Source: a virus. Taken from it: a stretch of 22,069 nt of DNA. The stretch is from IMG/VR virus record IMGVR_UViG_3300042559_000129, positions 1 to 22,069 of that record; one strand, given 5' to 3'. Within the stretch, counting starts at the first letter, position 1. Every line of letters begins with the position of its first letter. The notes beneath the pieces are model-generated. The model was not told the DNA's origin. It did not search any database and worked only from the letters and a program-made list of their open reading frames with translations. Both the position numbers and the translations under genes were made by a program. This document shows positions 1 to 7,480 of the stretch, piece after piece.

Positions 1-130
1 GATTGCTATTGCCATCGTTGGGTGGCTCCGTCATCTCAAGTTTAAGTGTGGGCTCTGCAATAGAAAGAGAGGCTGCCTCGTTAGAAGCAGCCTCCAGTTC
101 ACGCAGTCGCCGGAAGGCGAACATGCCCAT
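1..130 (-). CDS. partial small hypothetical protein, cut by left edge
   Basis: An open frame runs off the left edge from an ATG at 130, whose A is shared with the TGA stop of the upstream decoration-like gene (TGATG junction); a second in-frame ATG lies at 124. The visible 43 residues begin MGMFAFRRLRELEAA and then become acidic and Ser/Pro rich. There is no stop before the edge. The position right after the capsid genes is where phages often carry a small head-completion or linker gene, but I do not recognise the family. The end of the gene is outside the window. Confidence 0.55.
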   Translation of the reverse strand, partial: MGMFAFRRLRELEAASNEAASLSIAEPTLKLEMTEPPNDGNSN

Positions 131-528
131 CAGACGCGCTTAAGCAGCACGGTCAGGATCACGCCAGCCAGAGCGGTGGTGGTGCCGGTCACGTCAAGAG
201 ACAGGCGGTTGCCAGCCTCAAGAGTGAGGTCGCTGGTGGTAGTGGTCAGAGCAGGGGTTTGCTCGGTAAGAGCAGTGCCCTTGAAGTTGATGGTGGCGCT
301 CAGAAGGTCGTCACCAGCGGTGGCGGCTTCAGTGCCTTGGCAACGACGAACGGTGCCGGTTACAGCGCCACCATCGCTACCAGCAGTGGCGTGAACTTCA
401 CGCACTGCAACCACTTCGCATTTAACGGGAGCAGTCCAGAATTGCACGTCGGCAATCGAGGATGCGCCGTAAAAAGTAGCTTCGAGGTACTGCTCGGTGG
501 ACAGTTCAAACTGGGAGGGTTGTGCCAT
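130..528 (-). CDS. putative capsid decoration or accessory structural protein
   Basis: A 132-residue protein with alternating Val/Thr/Ala-rich stretches that suggest a beta-sheet fold, ending in VILTVLLKRV. No signal peptide or membrane segment is visible. The start at 528 is supported by a GAGGT ribosome-binding site about 8 bases upstream, which overlaps the stop of the major capsid gene. It is the first gene after the major capsid protein and is close to it in composition (many Thr, Ala, Gly, few Cys). Capsid-stabilising or decoration proteins commonly sit at this place. That role is inferred from position and predicted fold only; a head-fibre or minor structural protein is equally possible. 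Confidence 0.55.
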   Translation of the reverse strand: MAQPSQFELSTEQYLEATFYGASSIADVQFWTAPVKCEVVAVREVHATAGSDGGAVTGTVRRCQGTEAATAGDDLLSATINFKGTALTEQTPALTTTTSDLTLEAGNRLSLDVTGTTTALAGVILTVLLKRV

Positions 529-539
529 GGTCAGTTACC

Positions 540-1568
540 TCAGTCAAAATTGGAGGTATTCGTCGAACGTACGATTCCCAGGTTTTTGGTTTCGTACACC
601 TTCGACCAGTTGCCCACGGTCGCCAGTTGGGCGCGAGTGGGGTTAGTGGTGGTCACGCCCCACTTAGCGCCAACCGGGTGGTAGACGTAGTGCAGGTCGA
701 TCGACATGGCATCACTCTTGGCGAGGATGTCACGGTCGGTTTCGGTCTGCATTGCCATCTGCTCACCGCTGGCAATAGCGCCTTGGGTGAAGAAATAGGT
801 GGCGTACTCAGTGGTGGAGCCGCTGCCTTCGGTTTGCACGTCGTCAGAGACGATGACGCGCAAACCGCAATACGTTGGTACATCCACGCTGCCGCCATAA
901 GCAGCAACGAGGGAGCCGCCGGACTGAGTGGTGCTGGTGCCGCGAGCTTCAGCAGTCGACACATAGTCGATAGCCTTGCGCTCAACCAGGTCGTAGTACA
1001 CCTTGGAGTGCATAGCGATAGCGGTCAGCTTGTCGCCTTGGTCACCCAGCAGCGACTTGGCTTCTGCCACGTGACGCGGGGACAGCACAGTCGGGGTATC
1101 GCCCGATTCGCCGTCGATGGCCAGGGGGAAGAATGCAGCCGAGCTAGAGGTGGTGCCCAGGGTGCCGAACACGCCGGCGAGGCAAGACAGCAGATCCTTT
1201 TGGCGCTGGTTAGCGATGTAATCAGCGATCTTGGCGCCGATGGCAGCCATGGGGTCAGAACCAGCAGCCAGAGCAGCCAGGTCACGAGCCTCAAAGGCGC
1301 GGCCACGGTGCAGGATCACGCCGACTTGCTTGTCAGCTTGGATCTTGCCGGGGGTGAGGCTGCTGCTGTCGGTCAGCACCTCGAAGTCACCGGAAAGGTT
1401 GGCCTTCCAGAAAGGAACGTTGATGAAATCACCGCCCTCGGTGGCATTTAGCTCCGCCAGAGGCTGCACCACACCGGAAGCCAAGAAGGCATCACGCTGA
1501 GTGGTTTGCTCAATGACGTAAGGCGTAAATACCTCGGGGATGATGATGTCAGAGCGAAGGGTCGCCAT
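540..1568 (-). CDS. major capsid protein (HK97-fold coat protein, inferred)
   Basis: A 342-residue protein starting MATLRSDIIIPEVFTPYVIE. The N-terminus resembles phage coat proteins that begin with a short helix and an 'IPEVF..Y' segment, followed by a Gly/Phe-rich 'EGGDFINVPFW' strand. The body alternates helices and strands without a signal peptide. The length fits HK97-fold coat proteins (about 300-400 residues). It lies directly downstream of the scaffold-like gene and upstream of the decoration-like gene, the standard order in siphovirus head modules. A GAGGA ribosome-binding site about 7 bases before the ATG is among the best in the structural operon, as expected for the most abundant product. 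The fold itself is inferred from context and length. Confidence 0.82.
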   Translation of the reverse strand: MATLRSDIIIPEVFTPYVIEQTTQRDAFLASGVVQPLAELNATEGGDFINVPFWKANLSGDFEVLTDSSSLTPGKIQADKQVGVILHRGRAFEARDLAALAAGSDPMAAIGAKIADYIANQRQKDLLSCLAGVFGTLGTTSSSAAFFPLAIDGESGDTPTVLSPRHVAEAKSLLGDQGDKLTAIAMHSKVYYDLVERKAIDYVSTAEARGTSTTQSGGSLVAAYGGSVDVPTYCGLRVIVSDDVQTEGSGSTTEYATYFFTQGAIASGEQMAMQTETDRDILAKSDAMSIDLHYVYHPVGAKWGVTTTNPTRAQLATVGNWSKVYETKNLGIVRSTNTSNFD

Positions 1569-1652
1569 GACTAATCCTCAAAAAGGGTTTACGGATGTGG
1601 GCGCAGCCCTAGGCTCAATGTGGCGCAGCCATCACGAGCAGACACTCAAATA
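1569..1652 (-). promoter_or_regulatory. 84-bp gap upstream of capsid gene with two small hairpins
   Basis: This is one of the longest gaps in the leftward structural operon and precedes its most highly expressed gene. It holds two short inverted repeats with the same core: GGGC-GCA-GCCC (1599-1609) and TGGC-GCA-GCCA (1621-1631). It also carries the GAGG ribosome-binding site of the capsid gene. I see no convincing -35/-10 pair. The hairpins could be RNA processing or stability elements, or may be chance. Confidence 0.3.
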
Positions 1653-2324
1653 CTAACGGTTAGCCGCTGCTTTCATCCGGTCGTATAGGTCGCGGTCTGT
1701 ACGGAATAGGCGTGACTGCTCAGTGAGGTTGAATCCTTCGCGGCTGAATGGATTAGCCATGCCGGCAGGGATGGTTCCATTATTGCCGCCGGTTGGTGCG
1801 CCACTGCCTTGCGGCTTGGGTTGCTTCTGCATCCATGCAGGCAGCGTCTTGGCCCATTCGCTGACGGGTGTGCGCTGGTAGCCATCGACGACGACCACGG
1901 TGCCATCCGCCTCGCGTTGGATTGCATCAGGCGACAGCTTGGTCTTAAGCACAAGATCAGGATCGTGCACGATCTCAGCCAATGCCGTGACTGCTGGTGT
2001 GACCAGCTCTAGCTCGCGGACGCGGGACTCAAGTTCTGTAATGCGCTGGTCCTTCTCCGCCGTCGCCTCACGGAACTGCTGCTCCAAAGCCTGCCGGGCT
2101 TCTTGATACTTGCCTTGGGATTCAAGCTGCTGTTGTTCGTAATTGCGCTTGAACTCCAGCAGTTCATCGACATTGACCCCATCAGGCGCCTTGGACTTCT
2201 TTGCTGCACGCAGCTCTGCAATCAGCTCTTGATTCTTGCGTTCTAGCGCTTCAATACTGCGCTGCAGTACATCAGCATTCCCAGTAGTAGCCGCAGGCTC
2301 CTGGGTTTGTTGTTCATCAGACAT
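1653..2324 (-). CDS. putative capsid scaffolding protein
   Basis: A 223-residue, highly charged protein. Residues about 20-105 form a long coiled coil rich in Glu, Gln, Lys and Arg. The middle has a short conserved-looking segment (VTPAVTALAEIV), then a Pro/Gly/Asn-rich linker around residues 170-190, and a basic C-terminal tail with FRTDRDLYDRMKAAANR. An acidic N-terminus, coiled coil and basic C-terminal tail is the typical architecture of scaffolding proteins, which bind coat protein through the C-terminus and leave after procapsid assembly. The gene immediately precedes the major capsid gene. No protease domain is visible. No clear ribosome-binding site precedes the ATG; a small hairpin lies there instead (2328-2342). 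Confidence 0.75.
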   Translation of the reverse strand: MSDEQQTQEPAATTGNADVLQRSIEALERKNQELIAELRAAKKSKAPDGVNVDELLEFKRNYEQQQLESQGKYQEARQALEQQFREATAEKDQRITELESRVRELELVTPAVTALAEIVHDPDLVLKTKLSPDAIQREADGTVVVVDGYQRTPVSEWAKTLPAWMQKQPKPQGSGAPTGGNNGTIPAGMANPFSREGFNLTEQSRLFRTDRDLYDRMKAAANR

Positions 2325-2327
2325 GGA

Positions 2328-2342
2328 TAAGCCGCAGGCTTA
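2328..2342 (-). promoter_or_regulatory. hairpin abutting the scaffold start codon
   Basis: The perfect inverted repeat TAAGCC-GCA-GGCTTA sits only three bases before the scaffold ATG in the 35-base gap after the upstream 54-residue gene. No purine-rich ribosome-binding site is visible there. A hairpin in this place could modulate initiation on the scaffold message, but six base pairs is short and this is an inference. Confidence 0.3.
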
Positions 2343-2359
2343 ATTACGCACTAAGGCTA

Positions 2360-2524
2360 TCACTTACGCTTGCGCTTTTTAGCAGTCTTTGCAGCAGCTT
2401 TGAATGCAGCAGCAGATGGCCTGCCGGCTTCACCCTTGCGTGCCATGCGTTCATCGCTGCCAGCCTCGATGCGTCGGCGCTTGGCGGCAATGTTGGCGTA
2501 AAGTCCGGGCTTTTTGGCTGCCAT
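2360..2524 (-). CDS. 54-residue basic phage protein
   Basis: A short frame from the ATG at 2524 to a TGA at 2360 encodes a 54-residue protein beginning MAAKKPGLYANIAAKRRRIE and ending in a Lys/Arg-rich tail (AKKRKRK). The 'KKPGLYANI.AKR.RI..GS.E.M..KG..G.P....FK..AKTAK' layout matches a small conserved protein I recall from head regions of other phages and environmental phage contigs; no function is known to me. The start codon shares one base with the stop of the upstream gene (TGATG), indicating translational coupling. The strong positive charge suggests nucleic-acid binding, possibly during packaging or in the virion, but that is inference. Confidence 0.7.
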   Translation of the reverse strand: MAAKKPGLYANIAAKRRRIEAGSDERMARKGEAGRPSAAAFKAAAKTAKKRKRK

Positions 2525-2688
2525 CACTTCCTCTTGCGTGATTTGCCGGCTTCAGATAGGGCAATTGCTATTGCCTGCTTGCGGCTTTTTACTTTTGGAC
2601 CCTTGCCGGGTCCGGGCTTGCCGCTTTGGAGTGTTCCCCGCTTGTACTCGCCCATCACCTTGGCTACCTTGTCCTTCTTCTTGGCCAT
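2524..2688 (-). CDS. 54-residue DUF6496-like basic protein
   Basis: A short frame from the ATG at 2688 to a TGA at 2524. It begins MAKKKDKVAKVMGEYKRGTL and contains SRKQAIAIALSEAGKSRKRK at its end. The 'V..VM.EYK.G.L.SG' half and the 'V.SRKQAIAIALSEA' half are the signature of the small DUF6496 family found in phages and mobile DNA. Function is unknown; the highly basic composition suggests DNA or RNA contact. A GAGG sequence lies about 9 bases upstream of the ATG. It overlaps the C-terminal part of a different-frame ORF (2552-2857) and is coupled to the next 54-residue gene through TGATG. Confidence 0.75.
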   Translation of the reverse strand: MAKKKDKVAKVMGEYKRGTLQSGKPGPGKGPKVKSRKQAIAIALSEAGKSRKRK

Positions 2689-2857
2689 CCCGCCATTCCT
2701 CAATACCTGTTAGCAGTGTAGAGCCGTCAGCTGTTGCCCAACCCTTGTCGGTGTAGATAGCTGGCACCCATGCCTCGCCATGCAGTGCTTCTACGGGATC
2801 ACTTGAAATGAAGTAGATGCCAGCATTCTGAAAATGACGGAGGCTAGGCAGGTCCAT
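2552..2857 (-). CDS. small hypothetical protein overlapping the DUF6496-like gene
   Basis: A 101-residue frame that begins 14 bases inside the end of the head morphogenesis gene (ATG at 2857). The first half or so (MDLPSLRHFQNAG...TLLTGIEEW) has the hydrophobic pattern of a small folded domain. From about residue 57 it overlaps the DUF6496-like gene in another frame and becomes low-complexity Gln/Gly/Lys/Arg, as expected when a frame is forced by its neighbour. Either this is a true gene with a dispensable tail, or a frameshift separates its real C-terminus. I do not recognise the family. Confidence 0.5.
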   Translation of the reverse strand: MDLPSLRHFQNAGIYFISSDPVEALHGEAWVPAIYTDKGWATADGSTLLTGIEEWRDGQEEGQGSQGDGRVQAGNTPKRQARTRQGSKSKKPQAGNSNCPI

Positions 2858-4082
2858 ATCGTGCGCGAAGCTGCTCCAAGGTTAGCTCTGAGCCGTCATC
2901 ACGGACTAGCTTGGCGATGGCTTGATCAGGCCCGCGATCTTCGGCAAGCCTTCTAAAGTATTTCGCCTTTTCCGCGCCCAGCGCTTTCGCCTGCCGGGCT
3001 AAGCGATCGGCGTCAGATTCGCCCTTTTGTTTGTTTGCTAGCCAGTCGCCGTAAGTCTGATCCGCCGGCACTTGACCACCTGCTGATGCACGCTTAGCTG
3101 GCGGTGGTGGCGTGAAGCCCAGCTCGTCGTAGTCGATCACCGGCACCGTCGTGCTGCGGCAGTTGAAGTGCTGCGGTGGTGTTGGGCCTTTGCCGTATTC
3201 AAACTCGCGGCCATCCAATGCACGGCAAATGCTGCTGGTTCGGGTATCCAGTGTTGCCACATAGCGATACTTTTTAGTGATGTCTTGATTGGCTTCATAC
3301 ACCTGCTGGCTAGCTGCATTGGCTACTTGGTTAATGCTGGTGCGCACAAGGCTAACGATCTGATTATCAGCAACCGCTGTTGCCTGGCCGCCTGCTGCAA
3401 CTAGCTGCTTCACGGTCTTGGCTTCTTCGCCAAATTCAAGGTTTCCGATCAGCCGCTTGGCAATGGCTGGCGTCGGCTCACCAGTCAGCAAGCCTTGCCG
3501 CACGACTTGCGAGAACCGCTCAGCCTGATCCACGGCAATGCCGCGGAATGCTTTGGTGACCACTTCGCCATTGGGCAGCGTGATCGTGGCGCCCTGCGCT
3601 GCGGTGAGATTGAAAACTCCAGATCCAGCCTGGCGCGCTAGCGCATCGGCGCCATACACAGACTTGTACAAATCATCCGACAGTGCCACCACGTTGATCT
3701 GCGTTGGATCAGTGGTGACCACTGACTGCGCAAACTGCGGGCTGATCTCAACGGTGCGCACTGCATCACGTGCACCTGCCGGCAATGCGCGCCGCAGTTG
3801 ATCGGTCACAAACTCAGACTGCAACTGCGCAATGCCTTGCAGCTCCAATGCGGTCAGCTCCGTTGCATCGCCTGCCCACGTACCAAGCGAGTCCTTGAGC
3901 TGCGCAAGGATCGCCCGCAGCCGCGCTGCCTTGACTGGTGCCGACAGCTCATCAATGGTGCGCAGCTGGTTGACTGCATCAATGATGATGTCGTTGTAGG
4001 CATTGATCACGCGCCGCGCAACGCTATTGCTGTAGCGGTTCAGGTCGATTGCATTGCGGTAGAGCGCTTCTGGTGTGCTCAT
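2844..4082 (-). CDS. phage head morphogenesis protein (Mu gpF / SPP1 gp7 family)
   Basis: A 412-residue protein. The N-terminal 250 residues are mostly helical. Around residues 278-317 is the family hallmark: a 'TLDTRTSSICRALDG' segment followed by 'PPQHFNCRS', the Cys/His-containing core seen in Mu gpF and SPP1 gp7 minor head proteins. The C-terminal part is Lys/Ala rich, followed by DDGSELTLEQLRARYGP. Proteins of this family associate with the portal and affect DNA ejection or head assembly. The start is set by an ATGA overlap with the preceding small gene (4079-4082). It sits between portal and scaffold, the usual place. Confidence 0.88.
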   Translation of the reverse strand: MSTPEALYRNAIDLNRYSNSVARRVINAYNDIIIDAVNQLRTIDELSAPVKAARLRAILAQLKDSLGTWAGDATELTALELQGIAQLQSEFVTDQLRRALPAGARDAVRTVEISPQFAQSVVTTDPTQINVVALSDDLYKSVYGADALARQAGSGVFNLTAAQGATITLPNGEVVTKAFRGIAVDQAERFSQVVRQGLLTGEPTPAIAKRLIGNLEFGEEAKTVKQLVAAGGQATAVADNQIVSLVRTSINQVANAASQQVYEANQDITKKYRYVATLDTRTSSICRALDGREFEYGKGPTPPQHFNCRSTTVPVIDYDELGFTPPPPAKRASAGGQVPADQTYGDWLANKQKGESDADRLARQAKALGAEKAKYFRRLAEDRGPDQAIAKLVRDDGSELTLEQLRARYGPA

Positions 4083-4333
4083 CGTTCAATGCCAAGATCT
4101 TCCGGTTGATAGCCGCTGCGGATGCTGACATTAGCGCCGCGGTTCAATGCAGTGGTGATCAATGCAGCAAATGCGTCGTAACCGTTTTGGCCGTCTTCAT
4201 ACAAGATTGTCTCGTCAATTTCATCTGGCTTGCCTTGCTTGTACCAACTGATCCGCACGATGGCTAAGACCTCTTCCGGCAAGGCGCTGACGTGATAATC
4301 AAGCTCCTGTCTCCTGGGTTTCCTCGGTTCCAT
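4079..4333 (-). CDS. small hypothetical protein between portal and head morphogenesis genes
   Basis: About 84 residues if it starts at the ATG at 4333 (MEPRKPRRQELDYHV...), overlapping the portal C-terminus by 35 bases; the open frame continues upstream to 4423, but that part lies deep in portal coding sequence. The sequence contains EEVLAIVRISWYKQGKPDEI and DAFAALITTALNRGANVSIR, a plausible small alpha/beta protein. It ends with an ATGA overlap to the head morphogenesis gene. I do not recognise a family. The start is uncertain because no ribosome-binding site fits clearly. Confidence 0.55.
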   Translation of the reverse strand: MEPRKPRRQELDYHVSALPEEVLAIVRISWYKQGKPDEIDETILYEDGQNGYDAFAALITTALNRGANVSIRSGYQPEDLGIER

Positions 4334-5744
4334 CCATATCATCAGGTCCACTAAGCGGTCGGTTACCCAGTCCAGCAGGTTGTAGATCAAGCCCCGCATT
4401 GGCCGTAGCTTCAAGCTCCTCATCTACGTTAAAGTCGTCTCCTAGCACGTCGCCTTCGGCAAGCTCACGCAGCAACGTTTCTTGCGTGATGGTGCCTGCG
4501 GTGTAAAGCTGCAGCAGCGCTTGGATCTCCTGCGGCTCAAGGCGTGTGCCGAGGAAGTCACGGTTGACGTAGCTGCTGCCGGGAGATGTGTTGTTGCCGA
4601 TGTACTGCGCATGAAACTGCAGGCAGTTGTCGATCATGTCCTGCACGTTCTGCGCGATCACCATCATGGTGCTATCGCCTTGACTGCGATCAATGCGCTT
4701 TGCCTCAGCAGTTTCAGCCGATAGCTTCTGGCCCAACACTGCAGATAGCCCTAGCTCGTTGATCTGCAATGCAAGCTGCTCAAGCCTGCGGAACTGATAG
4801 TCAAAACTGCGGCCAGCGGGTTCGATGTATTCAGCGCGGCCATCAGCGGGGAATGCGATGGCTTCACCCGGTCCAGCGCTGACTTCTTCTGCTGCAGACG
4901 GGAAGCCATAGAACGCCAGCATCGGCACAGCGCTGATGTGGAGCTGGTTGTCGAGGTCGCTTTGGATCTGATATGCCTTGAGGTTCAGCTCAGCGATGTC
5001 TTCCAGCGGCGGACGTGACTCCATGAAGCTATGGCGCTGCGCATAGGCGACGCTAAACGGGATCTCGCTAAGGCTGGTGCGGCCTTCGTCGACAACTTCA
5101 AACTCGCCGTTGTCTTGCTTTTGGTGGAGTTGATACTCACCTGGTGTCAGCACCCGGATCTGCTCCACTGCCTTCTCGCCGAAATCGCCGTCAGGCACGG
5201 TGACCATCTCAGCCAGTCGCAATTGCGTGAGCACCTGCCGGCCTTCCTGCTGCTCAGCACGCCAGCCTAAAATCTGGCGCGGCGTGTATGTCACCCAGTA
5301 GGGTCTACCCCCATCAGCAGGTGCATCCACCAGTACACCAACGTGGCCATAACGAACCATCTTGCGGGTGGTTTCGTAGGTCCAGACGTTGAGGTCATTG
5401 CCTTGCAGGTCAACATCAAACAACTGCTCACGAATCACATCCGCCGTGTCGTCAAGCCTTACAGGCTTGCGCGTCAACATGCCAGCCAGCATCCGCTCTA
5501 GCCGTTGATAGAACGGCGGGCATACGCTGCGCGCTAGGCGGTTGTCATAAGACTCGTCTAGCTCGCGCGGCTCTTGCGGCAGATACCGGCGATGCTTGCG
5601 GCGCATCCCATAAGTGCCTTGCAGTAGATCCTCAATCAGGATCCAATGCGCCTCTTGTGCATACCACGCCGTATTGGCATCCTGCACGCGAGTAACGCGG
5701 CGCTGCGCAATCGGCCGGTCGTAGTTATTAAAGCCGGTGTACAT
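4299..5744 (-). CDS. portal protein (DUF4055-like)
   Basis: A 481-residue protein. The N-terminus has the pattern seen in DUF4055 portal-like proteins: 'W...EDLLQGTYGMR...RYLPQEPRE...YDNRL...PPFYQRLERMLAGMLTRKPVRL'. The centre carries long helices (LNLKAYQIQSDLDNQLHIS) and 'GLSAVLGQKLSAETAEAKRI', comparable with portal stem and wing helices. The C-terminus is acidic and Gly/Pro/Asp rich (PDDMDGTEETQETGA). Portal proteins form the dodecameric ring through which DNA is packaged. It lies downstream of TerL with only the cyAbrB-like gene between, which supports the call. The ATG at 5744 follows the previous stop by 26 bases with no strong ribosome-binding site. Confidence 0.85.
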   Translation of the reverse strand: MYTGFNNYDRPIAQRRVTRVQDANTAWYAQEAHWILIEDLLQGTYGMRRKHRRYLPQEPRELDESYDNRLARSVCPPFYQRLERMLAGMLTRKPVRLDDTADVIREQLFDVDLQGNDLNVWTYETTRKMVRYGHVGVLVDAPADGGRPYWVTYTPRQILGWRAEQQEGRQVLTQLRLAEMVTVPDGDFGEKAVEQIRVLTPGEYQLHQKQDNGEFEVVDEGRTSLSEIPFSVAYAQRHSFMESRPPLEDIAELNLKAYQIQSDLDNQLHISAVPMLAFYGFPSAAEEVSAGPGEAIAFPADGRAEYIEPAGRSFDYQFRRLEQLALQINELGLSAVLGQKLSAETAEAKRIDRSQGDSTMMVIAQNVQDMIDNCLQFHAQYIGNNTSPGSSYVNRDFLGTRLEPQEIQALLQLYTAGTITQETLLRELAEGDVLGDDFNVDEELEATANAGLDLQPAGLGNRPLSGPDDMDGTEETQETGA

Positions 5745-5770
5745 TACAGCGCCGCAGTCATAGGTGCAGT

Positions 5771-6106
5771 TTAAGCAGCAGTCAGCGTAATGCTGTTGCC
5801 GCGTATCTTGATGTCAAACTCAGCGCCGGGCTTGTAACCCATCTCGCGCAGGTAGCCGTCACCAATCTGCAGTTTGCCGTTGAATTGCACTTTGGCTTTG
5901 TAGGTCAGGCCGCGGCCGCGCTTAGGTGCCTTTTCAAGCTCAAAACCTTTTGCTTCGAGCAATGCGTCATAGAAGGCGCTGAAGCTCAATCGTTCAGTGC
6001 CATCTGTTTTGAGCGAGGTGTAGCCGCATTCTCGCACCATTTCGGTCTTGGTTGCATTGCCGGCCAGTTCTTTGACCTTGGCGAGTAGTTCAGCACCCTT
6101 GAGCAT
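5771..6106 (-). CDS. cyanobacterial AbrB-type transcription regulator (cyAbrB)
   Basis: A 111-residue protein that matches the cyanobacterial AbrB family along its whole length. The N-terminal half reads MLKGAELLAKVKELAGNATK...ECGYTSLKTDGTERLSFSAFYDALLEAKG, and the C-terminal half reads LTYKAKVQFNGKLQIGDGYL...GYKPGAEFDIKIRGNSITL, the swapped-hairpin DNA-binding fold. In cyanobacteria cyAbrB proteins bind DNA broadly and adjust carbon, nitrogen and hydrogenase genes; that is family knowledge. The gene lies between terL and portal on the same strand, so it would be made with the structural proteins. It could reprogram host or phage transcription, or act as a packaged DNA-binding protein. It is full length with no visible defect. 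Confidence 0.9.
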   Translation of the reverse strand: MLKGAELLAKVKELAGNATKTEMVRECGYTSLKTDGTERLSFSAFYDALLEAKGFELEKAPKRGRGLTYKAKVQFNGKLQIGDGYLREMGYKPGAEFDIKIRGNSITLTAA

Positions 6107-6130
6107 GGGTAGGGGTAATGGTTGGCGGAA

Positions 6131-7480
6131 TCAATATAGTCTGATACCCGTAGATCGCCCAGCACCTGCGTGCAATGGGTTGAACTCACGCCAGACCAGG
6201 TAGCCCAATGCGTCGTTCATGTGGTCGTGGCCGGCATCCTTGTCGGGGTCGCCCTTGTCGGTGTAGCACTGCAGCTCTAGGCATTCGATCAGTCGCTTGC
6301 AGCGCTGGTGGATGGTGAGTCTGACCTGGCCCTTGCCGTTTTCCAGCAAAGCCTGAACAGCAGCCACGCGATCACGGACGGGAGGATTTGCCCGTGGTGA
6401 CTGGTTGGACATGCCGTAGGACTCCAGGATCTGAATGTCGGTCTGGCTTGCGTTGGTGCTGCGGTTGCCGCCGCTGGCATCTGGGTAGATGTAGATACGC
6501 CGCTGCGGGTAACGCGCTTGGATCTCTTGCGCCAATGCGTCGGTGTCATGAGCGCCGCTGATCTCATCAATCAGTAGCAGGCTGCTGCCGGTGCGGATGC
6601 CGATCACGGCAGACATGTTGCCAACGTTGAAATCAACGCCAATACGCAGCGGCTCGCGGTCCAGGTCCGGCAGCTCAAATACCACGTGCTTGTCGCGGCT
6701 GAAGCGGTCGTAGATGGTGCCGGTGGTGAGATTGACGAACTCCCCATCCAAGTAGGCCCGCAGCAGATTTGGGTCGTAGTTGGCCTCTAGCCGCTCGATA
6801 AAGTCCGGCGGCAGATGCGGGTTGTCTGCTGATCGCATCTTGATCAACTTGCGATCAGCACGCCCTTTGGCGTCCTCGCTGCCGAATGTGTTCCACATCC
6901 AGCGGAAGCCCTCTGGTGTGGATGCAGCACCAAACTGCCGCACGTTGCCGGACCGCAGGCGGCCAAGGATCTTGGGGAATGCCTTATTGGCAATGCTGGG
7001 CGTCACGGTGTCGATCTCATCGGCGAGCACCCAAGCAAGGTTCAAGCCGATGATGCGGCTCCAGTTCTCGAAGCTGCGACACAGGATCTTCGTGTCGCCG
7101 CCCGGCAGGTGCAGCATGTATTCCGGCAGCGGGCTTGCCCTGAAGGTGTATGGGATCTCATACGCCTCCAGGAAGTTCTCGAAGTCGTTCTGCCAGATAT
7201 CGCGGATCAATGGGCCAGTCGGTTCCATCACAGCGCCGATGAAGCCTTGATTGGCCGCGGCCAGCATCACCGCCTTAGCGCACAGCGCACGTGTCTTACC
7301 GGCGCCGTAACCGGCTGAGATGCCAATGATCTGCGTGTCGCTGTCGTCTACAAACTCAAGCTGCCCTGGGTGCAGATCAGCGCGGATGCGCTGCAGTAGA
7401 TCGCCCGTGTCCTCTTGCGTTGCGACATCCATAAACCCAAGCAGGCTGCCGGGTTGGCAGATGCCGGCAAGCAAGCTCAT
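6131..7480 (-). CDS. terL: terminase large subunit
   Basis: A 449-residue packaging ATPase/nuclease. Walker A is SAGYGAGKT near residues 55-63, Walker B is WVLADEID near 150-157, and the coupling motif is AASTPEG near 185-190. The C-terminal nuclease domain shows its acidic residues in RIGVDFNVGN (about 280), IYIYPDASG (about 330) and GHDHMNDALGY (about 417-426). It cuts concatemeric DNA and drives it through the portal. It starts with an ATGA overlap to terS. All catalytic motifs are present, so it looks functional. Confidence 0.95.
   Translation of the reverse strand: MSLLAGICQPGSLLGFMDVATQEDTGDLLQRIRADLHPGQLEFVDDSDTQIIGISAGYGAGKTRALCAKAVMLAAANQGFIGAVMEPTGPLIRDIWQNDFENFLEAYEIPYTFRASPLPEYMLHLPGGDTKILCRSFENWSRIIGLNLAWVLADEIDTVTPSIANKAFPKILGRLRSGNVRQFGAASTPEGFRWMWNTFGSEDAKGRADRKLIKMRSADNPHLPPDFIERLEANYDPNLLRAYLDGEFVNLTTGTIYDRFSRDKHVVFELPDLDREPLRIGVDFNVGNMSAVIGIRTGSSLLLIDEISGAHDTDALAQEIQARYPQRRIYIYPDASGGNRSTNASQTDIQILESYGMSNQSPRANPPVRDRVAAVQALLENGKGQVRLTIHQRCKRLIECLELQCYTDKGDPDKDAGHDHMNDALGYLVWREFNPLHAGAGRSTGIRLY

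Noticed and set aside
69-94. An 8-bp inverted repeat (GAGGCTGC/GCAGCCTC) with a T-rich minus-strand tail, resembling a terminator.
   Set aside because: It lies inside an open frame coupled by TGATG to the upstream gene, so it is more likely coding sequence of the partial gene at the left edge.
522-1451. A 309-residue plus-strand open frame.
   Set aside because: It is antisense to the major capsid gene, lacks domain-like sequence and ribosome-binding signals, and is explained by GC-rich codon use on the other strand.
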